Positions 11,168 through 21,330 of a DNA stretch of 64,000 nt are shown here, one piece after another (within the stretch, counting starts at the first letter, position 1; every line of letters begins with the position of its first letter). A program made the translations under genes and the position numbers. The stretch covers positions 225,575,034 through 225,639,033 of the forward strand of contig NC_050097.1 in NCBI RefSeq assembly GCF_902167145.1. Direction: 5' to 3'. The DNA comes from Zea mays. Its lineage: Eukaryota; Streptophyta; Magnoliopsida; Poales; Poaceae. Under the pieces are notes generated by a model that did not search any database, had not been told where the DNA came from, and was given only the letters and a program-made list of their open reading frames with translations.

Positions 11168-14100
11168 TCATGGATTCATCATCGTGCCATTCCACATTTG
11201 AGTAGGATAATATACCCACGATGAATAAACGGGTGGAAAGTACCCTGGTCTTATAGGATGAACAGGCGATGCTTGTCGTGTCGCCTTTTGGGCCGTTTTA
11301 TTTGACCGTTTCGTTTTAGCAGGTGACCGGGGTTTCTTCGTTGACCGATCACGCGGAACAGTCTTTTTGCTAGCATTTTTGGAGAGCAACTAATCAAAAG
11401 TAGAGTCGACTTTGATCAGCTGACTATATGTACTTTGCCCTTGCGTCTCTTTTCTTGCTTCGTGTAGAGGCTGACGCCTTCGGTCATAGGTGGACTGTCC
11501 GGCTGGGTTAGCCGGACCATTTGTCTGAGCACCGAACCGTCCACACGTAGGTGCCGGACCATCTGCGATGCTCGGGCCAGGCTGATGTGTTTGGTTCATT
11601 AATTGTGCCTGCCCCCCGGCGCCTTCGGACTTTTTAGCCTCCTCGTCCGAAGCCTTTCGAGCAATCTCCTTTTGTGATATAATTGCCATGCGAGGATCGC
11701 CAATGACGATGCCCTTGCCTTTGCCTTTATCGGCCATTTCGGGTCGAACCAAGACCTTTTTGCTTGTGAGTTCTATTGTATTAACAGGAAAAGGTTGTGT
11801 GTCTACTTGCATCTCCTGAAAAGCCAATCGGCCCTTATTTATGGCCGATTGTATCTGTCGACGAAAAATATTACAATCATTGGTGGCATGAGAAAAAGAA
11901 TTATGCCACTTACAATAAGCACACATTTTTAATTCATCAGGAGAAGGAATAATATGAGTTAATTTAATGTTGTCGTTTTTTAGTAACTCGTCAAATATTT
12001 TGTCGCATTTGGCAACATTAAAAGTAAACTTAACTTCTTCTTGTCGATTCTTTTGAATCGACTGTAAAGCAGAACATGCTGAAGGTTTAGCCTGTCCTAG
12101 CCAAACCAGTTCGGCGGTGTATACATCCGTGGATTCATCGTCCGAATTATCATATCCCACTAGATGCATCTTATGGCTAGTCGATTTTGATGTTTCCTTA
12201 CTTCGGCTTTCACAGGTCATAGCCCGCTGGTGCAAGTGTACTAGCGAAAAGAATTGGGTGTCATTTAATTTTTCTTTTAAGTAGGGTCGCAACCCATTGA
12301 AAGCTAGCCCTGTTAGTTGTTTTTCTGCGACATGGATCTAAAAGCATCGGTTTCTAGTGTCCCGGAACCTCCGGATATAGTCATTAACCGATTCTTCAGG
12401 CCCCTGTCGGACTGAAGCTAAGTCAGCCAATTCTAATTCATGTTCTCCTGAGAAGAAGTGTTCATGAAATTTCCGCTCTAATTCTTCCCAAGAGTTAATA
12501 GAGTTTGGTGGCAAAGCTGCGTACCATGCGAATGCAATAATAGTAAGGGACAACGAGAATAAACGAATGCGGTAGGCTTCCCCATCAGCCAATTCTCCCA
12601 AGTGTGCTATGAATTGGCTAATATGTTCATGTGTGCTTTTCCCACCTTCACCAGAAAATTTAGAGAAGTCTGGTATTCTAGTTCCCTGTGGATATGGCAC
12701 GGTGTCGAATCGGTGGCTATAAGGCTTCCGATACGATTGCCCTGTACCTGACACACTAACACCGAGTTTGTCCCTAAACATTCCGGCTACCTCGTCTCTG
12801 ATCCTCTCTGCCATGTCTGGCGACCATCCATTGAGTTTGTGGGTGGAAACCTCAGGTTGCCTGACATCACTCTGTCGGCTTTCCTCCCAGGGGTGTTTGA
12901 GGTGTGTGTTAGGTGTCCTATTAATGTCACCAGCTCCTACCCTATACCTCTCAGGCTCTCTTGTGGTTGAACAGTATTCAGCCCTATGTCCATGAGGTGG
13001 TATGGCATGATTATAATGTGTTGTTGGTGGGGCACCATAATGTTGTTGCGATGAATGTGGGAACTGTGTGTATTGCGTAGCTCTCGGCTCTGACTACGCA
13101 TATCCGGACGGTCCGGCGTAAGAGGCCGGATGGTCCACGACCGGGCCAAACGGTTCGAAGGTATATCCAGATTGTCCAGCCGTATATGGTGCTACCTGGG
13201 CAGTCTCGTACCCAGACTGTCTGTTGTAAAGAACTGGACGGTCCGCGATCGGGTCGAATGGTCCAGGGCTGTACCCTGACGGATCGGTCATATATGGCGC
13301 GACTTGGGCGGTCTGCGCATGGACTCGTGTAGAGTCGGTTTGTCCGGCGTAATACGCTGGCCAGTTCATGCCATGTCCGGACGGTCCGACGTAAGATAGC
13401 GGACGGTCCGCAACATATCCGGACGGTTTAGCGTGATACACCGGGCGGTCCGTGATGGGGCCGAATTGTTTGAGCTTGTACCCTGATGGTCCGGCCATGC
13501 ACGGTGCGACCTGAGCGTTTTGTGTGCGGGCCTGCGTCAGGTCGGACGGTCCGGCAAAATACGCTGGACGGTCCGCGGTATGACCAGACTGTCTGAGATG
13601 ATGCTCGGACGGTCCGACCGCGTCCAGTACTTGTCGCGTGTCTAATGGCAGCGGTTGTGATGGTGACACGAAAGCGTGCATCGGCATACCACATGATGGT
13701 TGGGTCAAGGTTGACCCATTTGTAGCCGTTGCGCTTGGCGCGGGTGGCTCTGTATTAGACTCACGCGATGGAAAACTAGGAGCAGTTGATTTCTCGTATG
13801 AACGTAAATGCATTTTAATAGATTCATCTACGTATTGCTTTAACTGATCTCTTCGTTGATCCATGAAAGTCGTAAGAGAAAGATCTAGAGTACTTACAGC
13901 AAAACCCTGAAGTGGAGGTAGGAGAGCTTTCATATCGATCTCCCCTTGACGGATGATCTTCTGGTGGCGATCAACCTTGAAGTATGACAAATACTTTTCT
14001 GCCGCCTCCTTGCGTCGTTCGGAGAGTTTATGCAACAATTCTGCCTCCTCCTTGTCACGTTGTTCGTTCCATTGCCGCATCACCTCCTTCTCATCGCGCA

Positions 14101-14206
14101 TTATGAGGTCCTCAAAGGGTCTTTGGTCATCAGCCGGGAGCGCCTCCATGGCCGGCTTGATGATGTTGGTGGTGGAGATCTTGGTGTGATCCTTAGAACC
14201 GACCAT
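11168..14206 (-). pseudogene. Gypsy gag polyprotein with three in-frame stops
   Basis: One reading frame runs from 14206 to 11168, interrupted only by in-frame stops at about 13094, 12338 and 11390. The N-terminal part (14206-13800) is charged and probably coiled coil. The part encoded by 13640-13094 consists of degenerate GPSGY / DRPxYxxGPSGY repeats, encoded by GGACGGTCCG-type DNA. The segment 12814-12338 is a Retrotrans_gag (PF03732) domain, with FSKFSGEGGKS, then AFAWYAALPP and a VNDYIRRFRDTRNRC end. The part after 12292 has CAYCKWHNSFSHATNDC, a zinc-finger-like CxxC...HxxxxC motif usual after gag in rice RIRE-type elements, and a basic C-terminus. No protease or pol follows. The intact frame with few stops suggests moderate age. 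Confidence 0.75.
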
Positions 14207-14265
14207 CTATGGGCCGATTTTTAGCAGATCTAGACACCTAGTCCCCAGCGGAGTCGCCAAAAGTA

Positions 14266-14899
14266 TGTTGACACCTTTTTCGGGCGCCAAACACCAACAA
14301 GAATCGGCGGCGGCGCTCTCTTTACAGGGGCGGACGGTCCACGGCCAGGGGCCGGACGGTCCGCGACCTGGCGCAGGGCTAGGGTTCCCTGCCTGACGGG
14401 CCAGACGGTCCGTGCCCTGGGGCCGGACGGTCCGCGCGTGCGCAGGGGCGGCGAAGGTCACTGGCGGCGCCCGGATCTCGCTCCCGTGAGGGACCCCGTC
14501 GGGGAGGAGAGATCCTAGGGGTTGTCTAGGCTCGGCAGGCCGACCTAGACTCCTCTAATCGACGTAGAGTCGAAGAGAAGCGGAGAATTTGGGATTGGAA
14601 TACTAAACTAAAACTAAACTAGAGCTACTCCTAATGCATAAGGTAAAAAACGAGAAATAGACTTGATTTGATCGATTGTTGGGGGGTTCAATCGGCCGTA
14701 GCCCTTCATCTATATAAAGGGGAGGTCTGGATCCGCTTCAAACTGTTCCCCGAGTTAATCCCGCGGTTTTAGGTAACAAATCCCGCGAGAAACTAGAAAC
14801 CCTAACTGACTCTGCGCACGCGCGGACCGTCCGCGCCACCACCGCGGACCGTCCGGCCTCAGGGCCGAACCGTCCGCGAGGCCCTTTTTGGTGTCAACA
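14266..14899 (-). mobile_element. 5' LTR of the gag-only Gypsy element (634 bp)
   Basis: Bounded by TGTTGACACC and GGTGTCAACA, a 10-bp perfect terminal inverted repeat. Several GGACGGTCCG-type palindromes lie inside (14330-14440 and 14820-14870). TATATAAAGG on the plus strand at 14711-14720 is not in the element's sense. The GC-rich block gives spurious open frames. Confidence 0.8.
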
Positions 14900-15484
14900 G
14901 CAACAGAAAAGGAATTGCAAATCCAGGACAATCGTGAATAAAAAGGATATGTTTTTTTAAAAAAAGAAAGAAAAAGTACTAGAATTTTATTGGGCCAGCA
15001 ATGTTTAAGCTCTTCCTTGGTGTGCATGCCACGACGGTCCCAATAAACCAATGTGATAGACCCTCCACACAAAAAATATCTATAAAAATAATTTAATATC
15101 AAGGAAAATATATGATCCACATACCAGATATTAAACTAATAAAAACAAATATTACACTTCATTTTAAACAAAAGTCCGTGAAATGTATGAATTTAATTAA
15201 AAGAAGCCACAGGAGAGCAGTAATAACTAGCTAGTAAAGAGCCAAGAGCTGATAATTTATACTCCCTAAATTAAAATTTATTTTAGGTTTTTAATTGATT
15301 CAAATAATAATTAATATATATGTTTTATATATGTGTTTTATCATCATCCATTTGATTATAGATATAAAAACCAAGAGCTAAAATGAGTACTAATTTAGGA
15401 CGAATGGAGCATTCTTCATGAATTTACCTGTGAATGCAGTTTGTACGTATATCTACATATATTATCATTCATTCAAATGTGGAC
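14900..15484. repeat. Right copy of the duplicated 586-bp segment
   Basis: Starts directly after the LTR with GCAACAGAAAAGG and ends AAATGTGGAC, matching 10331-10916 throughout. It includes the second copy of the Stowaway MITE (15260-15411). Confidence 0.85.
15260..15411. mobile_element. Stowaway-like MITE (right copy)
   Basis: Homologue of the MITE at 10692-10843. Its right terminus has changed to GGACGAATGGAGCA, so the TIR is less perfect than in the left copy. Confidence 0.65.
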
Positions 15485-15485
15485 A

Positions 15486-15527
15486 GAAAAAGACTAGAAA
15501 TGACTATATTTTCGGACGGAGGGAGTA
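15486..15527. mobile_element. Stowaway terminus, single end
   Basis: Ends TTCGGACGGAGGGAGTA, the typical right end of a Stowaway MITE. No matching left end is found nearby; the left part may have been replaced at the duplication border at 15484. Confidence 0.5.
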
Positions 15528-16111
15528 CACGATATACATGGTTTTCTTTCTTCCTCACTAGCTAGTCTGATGTACGTCTCATCCTACCTATATATCTTTG
15601 TTGAAGACTCCTAGGTCAGATGATATGCGTAAAGGATATATATCAGAGGTATCAAGGACACCTTTATATACAAGACTAACAAATGAGATCGAGTGTTGGG
15701 TCGTATTGACCTAGGATTTGGTTTACATGCTAGGAAGGTAATTGAGTCATCTAGGAAAGAAGAAGGCATATGATCTCATCGGATCAGGTAGTTAAGAAAA
15801 ATGATCATGTAATAAGGTAGAGTCCAGATAGTAAGGGAAACATGTATGTAAAATTGTAAATATAGAACATGTAGTCCTATATATATTTAGACTTTAAAGG
15901 ATCAAATCGGGCGACACAATCCGCTCTGTCATGTCCTTGTGCCTGTCGATGTCTCCAGGTGTCAAGAACCACAACTAGTCACCCAACATCTCTAGTCCCT
16001 CAGTCCAGACTCAGCGCTCGTCCTTTGCCGCTCCTGGTCCATCGGTACAAACCTGCATGACCTCCATCTTTGTCGTCGAACATCATCATGGGACTACACA
16101 CTTGCACATCA
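15528..16111. other. Unassigned region
   Basis: No gene is seen. 15660-15900 has the look of a retrotransposon or transcript 3' region (TATATATTTAGA and similar), but no ends can be fixed. Confidence 0.3.
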
Positions 16112-16143
16112 CAAGACCTACAACTTTTATTTTGGTGGTTTTT
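16112..16143. mobile_element. CACTA-3 fragment, left of the Sirevirus insertion
   Basis: ACCTACAACTTTTATTTTGG and the following TGGTTTTT resemble a block at about 47550-47575, right of the Sirevirus, and continue across the insertion. The last five bases (TTTTT, 16139-16143) are repeated at 47439-47443 as the Sirevirus TSD. No CACTA terminus lies further left, so this element is truncated on that side. Confidence 0.55.
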
Positions 16144-17293
16144 TGAGAGCACCTAGAGGGGGGGGGGGGGGGTGAATAGGTGATCCTGTAAAATTCAACA
16201 CTAAATTCCAACAAGCTTGATTAAAGAGATATTAGCACAAGTTAATCAAGTCTATGAGGCGAGCTCTTGCGAAAACAAATAATCACAGAGAGGAGCAACA
16301 CAAGAAACACACGATTTTTATCCCGTGGTTCGGCCAAGTAACACTTGCCTACTTCCACGTTGTGGCGTCCCAATGGACGAGGGTTGCACTCAACCCCTTT
16401 CAAGTGATCCAATGATCAACTTGAATACCACGACTTTCTTACTTATAGTCTTTCTCCCGTTTGCGAGGAATCCGCAGCACACACACGCACACAAGCCAAG
16501 ACTTGAGCTCGAAACGTAGCACAGAGAGTTCACAACTCGAACGGAGCTCAAATCACTAACACAATCGATCAAATGCGCGGAGGCGGAGTGTGAGAGTCTT
16601 AGAATACTTAGTGAATGCTTGGGTAGCTCCTCCATGCGCCTAGGGTTCCCTTTTATAGCCCCAAGGCAGCTAGGAGTCGTTGAAGACCAACAAGGAAGTC
16701 TATCCTTGCCTTTTGTCGAGTGTCCGGTGCACGATTTCCTTCCAAATCGGGCAGAGCCGGCCATTGCTCCTCTGGGCTGATTGGCTCACCAGACACTGTC
16801 CCGTGCACACCGGACAGTCCGGTGCACCAGCTGACCGTTGGAGCAGTCCACGTGTCACGCGAAGATTGCGCGGCTGACCGTTGCGCTGGCGACCGTTGGC
16901 TCACCGAACATTCCAGTGCACCACCGCACAGTCTGGTGATTTTTAGCCGTACGCCGCCGTCGAATCCCGAGAGCGGCGAGTTCACCGAGGACCAGCCTAG
17001 CGCACCAGACACTGTCCGGTGCACCACCGGATAGTCCGGTGTGCTAGGCCGAACTGGAGTTTGGCTTTTCACAGGCAAGTCTTTTGCAATTCGATTCCTC
17101 TCTTTTCGGCACTGTTTCTAGCACTTAGACAAACAATGTTAGTTCACAAAAACAATGTACTAAGTCTAGAAGCGTACCTTTTACTTTGATTTGCAACTTT
17201 CACACATTTAGCACATTAGTACTCAAATAATGTGTTGGGCATCTAATCACCAAAATACTTATAGAAATTGCCCAAGGGCACATTTCCCTTTCA
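16144..17293 (-). mobile_element. 3' LTR of the Sirevirus
   Basis: Minus strand begins TGAAAGGGAAATG (17293) and ends GGTGCTCTCA (16144). It has a 15-base G run at 16158-16172, interrupted in the sister LTR. Relative to the 5' LTR it lacks about 92 bp (present at 24036-24128) and about 48 bp (about 24371-24420), and has about 20 extra bp near 16905. The two latter differences fall in blocks of CCGGACAGTCCGG palindromes. Confidence 0.85.
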
Positions 17294-17945
17294 ATCTCCC
17301 CCTTTTTGGTGATTTATGCCAACACAGCAAGAAGCAACAAAAGAAGTGCAATATCGATTCAGATTGAAGACCAAATTGTTTTTGCTTATGATTTGGCATA
17401 TTTGGATCACTCTTTGCCTCCACTTGGTTTGTTTTTGCAAATCAAATTCTTTTTCCTATCTCTATGTCAAACACATTTGTTTGGGCACACAGAGAGTTAT
17501 TCCAAGAGTAAAATTGATCAAGTGCCAAAAACTCCCCCTTTTTCCCATAATAAAAAATTCTCCCCCATAAGAGACCAAATTTTGCAATTAGATTATTTTG
17601 CCAAAATCAAATTCTAACTCTACTATTTTCAAAATTCTCAGGTGGTTGGCTGATCCAGTTGCTTTGGCCTTAATTTCTCCCCCTTTGGCATTAAGCACCA
17701 AAACGGGATCATTTTTGGCCCTTTCAACCCCATTGCCTCACCAAAAATGTCAATAAAGAGCAAAAGGCAATGAAATTGCAAGTATGAACTTGGAAGTAAG
17801 TACACGAATACCGGAGTGCAGTGGAAGTGTTTTCATCGTCCAAGTTCATTTTTCCCTTTCAATGCACCTTTGAGACTACATCAAGTATACTCAAACAAAC
17901 AAGTTAGTCTCAAGGGGTCAAGTTGTAGCACATCTCCCCCTAAAT
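17294..17945 (-). other. Multiple polypurine tracts of the Sirevirus
   Basis: Minus-strand AAGGGGGAG-like runs occur at 17296-17307 (touching the LTR), 17532-17543, 17560-17566, 17677-17685 and 17933-17942. The first is the expected primer for plus-strand synthesis. The remainder of 17300-18075 has no coding capacity and no env-like frame. Confidence 0.75.
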
Positions 17946-18079
17946 ATGTGCACCATTTGCATATGGACTTGTGAGGTCCGGGGAGATCTTGTACAACTTG
18001 AGCACCACAAATAGATAACACATGTAGTAAATGCATAAAGTAACATGATCAAAGGCATAGAACACATGTATGCTATAGA

Positions 18080-18385
18080 TCAATCCAAGTTACGCGAATC
18101 TAAGACATTTAGCTCACTACGTAGCCTGCAAAAAGTGTTCTCATCCAACGGCTTGGTAAAGATATCGGCTAGCTGGTTCTCGGTGCTAATATGGTACACT
18201 TCGATATCTCCCTTTTGCTGGTGGTCTCTCAGGAAGTGATGCCGGATGTCTATGTGCTTAGTGCCGCTGTGTTCAACTGGATTATTCGCCATGCGGATAG
18301 CACTCTCATTGTCACATAGGAGTGGGACTTTGCTCAGATTGTAACCAAAGTCCCGGAGGGTTTGCCTCATCCAAAGTAGTTGCAC
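18080..18385 (-). pseudogene. Sirevirus RNase H segment
   Basis: In frame with the RT segment upstream and separated from it by a stop codon just after 18385. Contains the Copia RNase H/C-terminal hallmarks LLCDNESAI, KHIDIRHHFLRD and LADIFTKPLDE. This is the 3' end of pol; the stop at 18080 appears to be the natural one, since the LADIFTKPL motif usually lies close to the end of Copia pol. Confidence 0.85.
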
Positions 18386-18391
18386 GCAACA

Positions 18392-19852
18392 CTATCCTGC
18401 GGCAACATACTTAGCCTCAGTGGTGGATAGGGCAACAGATGTTTGTTTCTTTGAACTCCAGGACACCAGGGACCTTCCTAGAAATTGGCATGTCCCTGAT
18501 GTGCTCTTCCTATCAACCTTGCACCCGGCATAATCGGAGTCTGAGTATCCAATCAAGTCAAAGGTAGACCCCTTTGGATACCAGATCCCGAAGCAAGGCG
18601 TAGAAACTAAATATCTAAGAATGCGCTTAATGGCCACAAGGTGACATTGCTTGGGGTCGGATTGATATCTAGCACACATGCATACACTTAGCATAATGTC
18701 CGGTCTACTTGCACATAAATAAAGTAATGACCCTATCATAGATCGGTATGCCTTTTGATCAACGGACTTACCTCCTTTGTTGAGGTCAACATGCCAGTCG
18801 GTTCCCATCGGTGTCTTCACGGGCTTGGCGTCCTTCATCCCAAACCTCTTGAGAAGATCTTGAGTGTACTTTGTTTGAGAGATGAAGGTACCATCCTTGA
18901 GTTGTTTCACTTGAAATCCAAGAAAGTAGGTCAACTCGCCCATCATCGACATTTCGAATTTCTGCATCATCACCCTGCTAAACTCCTCACAAGACTTTTG
19001 ATTAGTAGAACCAAATATTATGTCATCGACATAAATTTGGCATACAAAAAGATCACCATCACAAGTCTTGGTAAAAAGAGTGGGATCGGCTTTCCCAACC
19101 TTGGAAGCGTTAGCAATTAAGAAATCTCTAAGGCATTCATACCATGCTCTTGGGGCTTGCTTAAGTCCATAGAGCGCCTTAGAGAGCTTATACACGTGGT
19201 CGGGATACCTGTCATCCTCAAAGCCAGGGGGTTGTTCCACGTATACCTCCTCCTTGATTGGCCTGTTGAGGAAAGCGCTCTTCACATCCATTTGGAACAA
19301 CCTAAAAGAGTGGTGAGCAGCATAGGCTAACAATATTCAAATTGACTCTAGCCTAGCCACAGGAGCAAAAGTCTCCCCAAAATCCAAACTTGTGACTTGG
19401 GCATAACCTTTTGCCACAAGTCGAGCCTTGTTTCTTGTCACCACTTCATGCTCGTCTTGCATGTTGCAAAACACCCACTTGGTGCCCACAACGTTTTGCT
19501 TTGGATGTGGCACCAGGTTCCAAACTTCGTTTCTCTTGAAGTTGTTGAGCTCTTCCTGTATGGCCAACACCCAGTCCGGATCCTGCAAGGCCTCTTCTAC
19601 CCTGAAAGGCTCAATAGAAGAGACAAACGAGTAATGCTCACAAAAATTAGCTAAACATGAGCGAGTTGTTACTCCCTTGCTGATATCACCTAGAATCTGA
19701 TCGACGGGGTTATTTCTTTGGATCATCGCTCGGACTTGAGTTGGAGGGACCCGTGGTGCTTCTTCCTCCATAACTTGTTCTTCTTGTGCTCCCCCTTGAT
19801 CATGCTCCTCTCCTTGAGGTACCTGTCCATGATCTTGAGTTGGGGGCTTCAC
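18392..19852 (-). pseudogene. Sirevirus reverse transcriptase segment
   Basis: Two collinear pieces in one frame split by a stop at about 19334. The first (19852-19337) has WVLAIQEELNNFKRNEVW and TKWVF...KARLVAKGYAQ, with FAPVAR, the usual start of Copia RT. The second has FQMDVKSAFLN, YGLKQAPRAWYE, the catalytic YVDDIIFGS (Copia form of the YxDD box), LTYFLGFQVKQ, and the start of RNase H with ALSTTEAKYVA, ending at a stop near 18392. The catalytic YVDD is intact but the stops remove function. Confidence 0.9.
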
Positions 19853-20038
19853 CAGCGTCGAGGAAGAAGGCTGATCTTGTTCCTATAGTTCCTGTGGTCT
19901 CACATCACCTATCGCCATAGTGCGCATTGCGGTCGTTGGAACTTCATCTTCATCTATATCATCAAGATCAACTTGCTCTCTTGAAGAGCCATCAGTCTCA
20001 TCAAATACAACGTTGCTAGAGACTTCAACTAATTCTGA

Positions 20039-20485
20039 TTATTTGTTGAAGACCCTATACGCCTTTGTATTTGATTCATACCCTAGTAAAACCCCTTCTA
20101 CAGCCTTGGGAGCAAATTTAGAATGTCTACCTTTCTTCACCAAAATGTAGCATTTGCTCTCAAATACACGAAAGTACGAAACGTTGGGTTTGTTACCGGT
20201 GAGGAGTTCGTAGGAGGTCTTCTTGAGAAGGCGATGTAGATAGAGCCGGTTTATGGCGTGGCAAGCTGTGTTCATAGCTTCCGACCAAAACCGCTCGGGC
20301 GTCTTGAACTCTCCAAGCATCGTTCTCACCATGCCGATAAGCGTCCTGTTCTTCCTCTCTACCACACCGTTTTGCTGTGGTGTGTAGAGAGCAGAGAACT
20401 CATGCTTGATGCCTTCCTCCTCAAGAAATTCTTCAACTTGTAGATTCTTGAACTCGGACCCGTTGTCGCTCCTTATCTTTTTCAC
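20039..20485 (-). pseudogene. Sirevirus integrase segment
   Basis: Contains RSDNGSEF with the second catalytic Asp, YTPQQNGVVERKNRTL with the Glu of the DDE triad, then GNKPNVSYFRVFESKCY and a GVLLGYESNTKAYRVFN C-terminal region typical of Copia integrase. It is in frame with the RT segment (stop at about 20039) and out of frame with the protease segment upstream. The first catalytic Asp (LLHMDLFGP) is at the end of that upstream piece. Confidence 0.9.
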
Positions 20486-20598
20486 CTTTAGCTCAAATTC
20501 GTTTTGAGCCCTCCTTAGAAAGCGCTTTGGGGTCCCTTAGGTTTTTGATTTATCCTGCAAAAAGAACATCCAAGTGAAGTGGGAAAAATCATCAACAA

Positions 20599-21330
20599 TT
20601 ACAAGACCATACTTACTTCCCCCATGCTAAGGTAGGCAACGGGTCCGAAGAGGTCCATGTGAAGAAGCTCCAGTGGTCTTGATGTTGTCATCACATTCTT
20701 GCTATGATGGGTGCTTCCCACCTGTTTCCCTGCCTGACATGCTGCACAAGGCCTATCTTTCTCAAAACAAACATTGGTTAGTCCTAACACATGTTCTCCC
20801 TTTAGAAGTTTAAGAAGGTTCTTCATCCCAACATGTGCTAGACGACGATGCCATAGCCAGCCCATACTAATCTTAGCTATTAAGCATGCATCTAGATCGG
20901 CCTCCTCTTTCGAAAAATCAACTAAGTAGAGTTTGCCGTCTAATACACCCTTAAAAGCTAATGAACCATCACTCCTTCTAAAGACAGATACATCAAAGTT
21001 TGTAAAAAGACAATTGTAACCCATGTGACACAATTGACTTACAGACAGAAGGTTGTACCCAAGCGACTCTACTAGAAATACATTCGATATGGAGTGCTCG
21101 TTGGTGATGGCTATCTTGCCCAAGCCTTTGACCTTGCCTTGGTTCCCATCTCCAAAGATGATCGTATCCTGGGAATCTTTGTTCTTGACGTAGGAGGTGA
21201 ACATCTTCTTCTCCCCCGTCATGTGTTTATGCATCCGCTGTCGATAATCCAGCTTGAGCCCCCAGATGCATAAACCTACAAGGAATTTAAGCTTGGGTTT
21301 TAGGTACCCAACTCTTGTTGGGTCCTGCAA
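20599..21330 (-). pseudogene. Sirevirus protease / GAG-pre-integrase segment
   Basis: KHMTGEKKMFTSYV and the following NLLSVSQLCHMGYN belong to the Copia aspartic protease region. WHRRLAHVGMKNLLKL and CAACQAGKQ are the GAG-pre-integrase HHCC zinc-binding motif, followed by the start of integrase (RPLELLHMDLFGP). The catalytic WIIDSGC of the protease is still readable at about 21252-21232 but in a different frame, so a one-base lesion lies just after it. Another frame break at 20486-20598 cuts the integrase. Confidence 0.85.

Larger units (their letters stand above)
10917..14899 (-). mobile_element. Non-autonomous, gag-only Ty3/Gypsy retroelement with a truncated 3' LTR
   Basis: On the minus strand the order is: 5' LTR (14899-14266), a PBS-like TGGCGACTCCGCTGGGGAC directly after it, a gag frame (14206-11168), a polypurine tract GGCAGGGGGCATA at about 10958-10946, and only 29 bases of a 3' LTR (10945-10917) starting TGTTGGACACC. 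No protease, RT or integrase sequence lies between gag and the polypurine tract, so the element depended on others for pol. The 3' LTR remnant is joined directly to the left flank duplicate. TSD cannot be assessed. Confidence 0.75.

Noticed and set aside
16158..16172. 15-base G run as a G-quadruplex or regulatory feature
   Set aside because: The sister LTR has a shorter, interrupted run at the same place; this is more likely slippage or a sequencing homopolymer.
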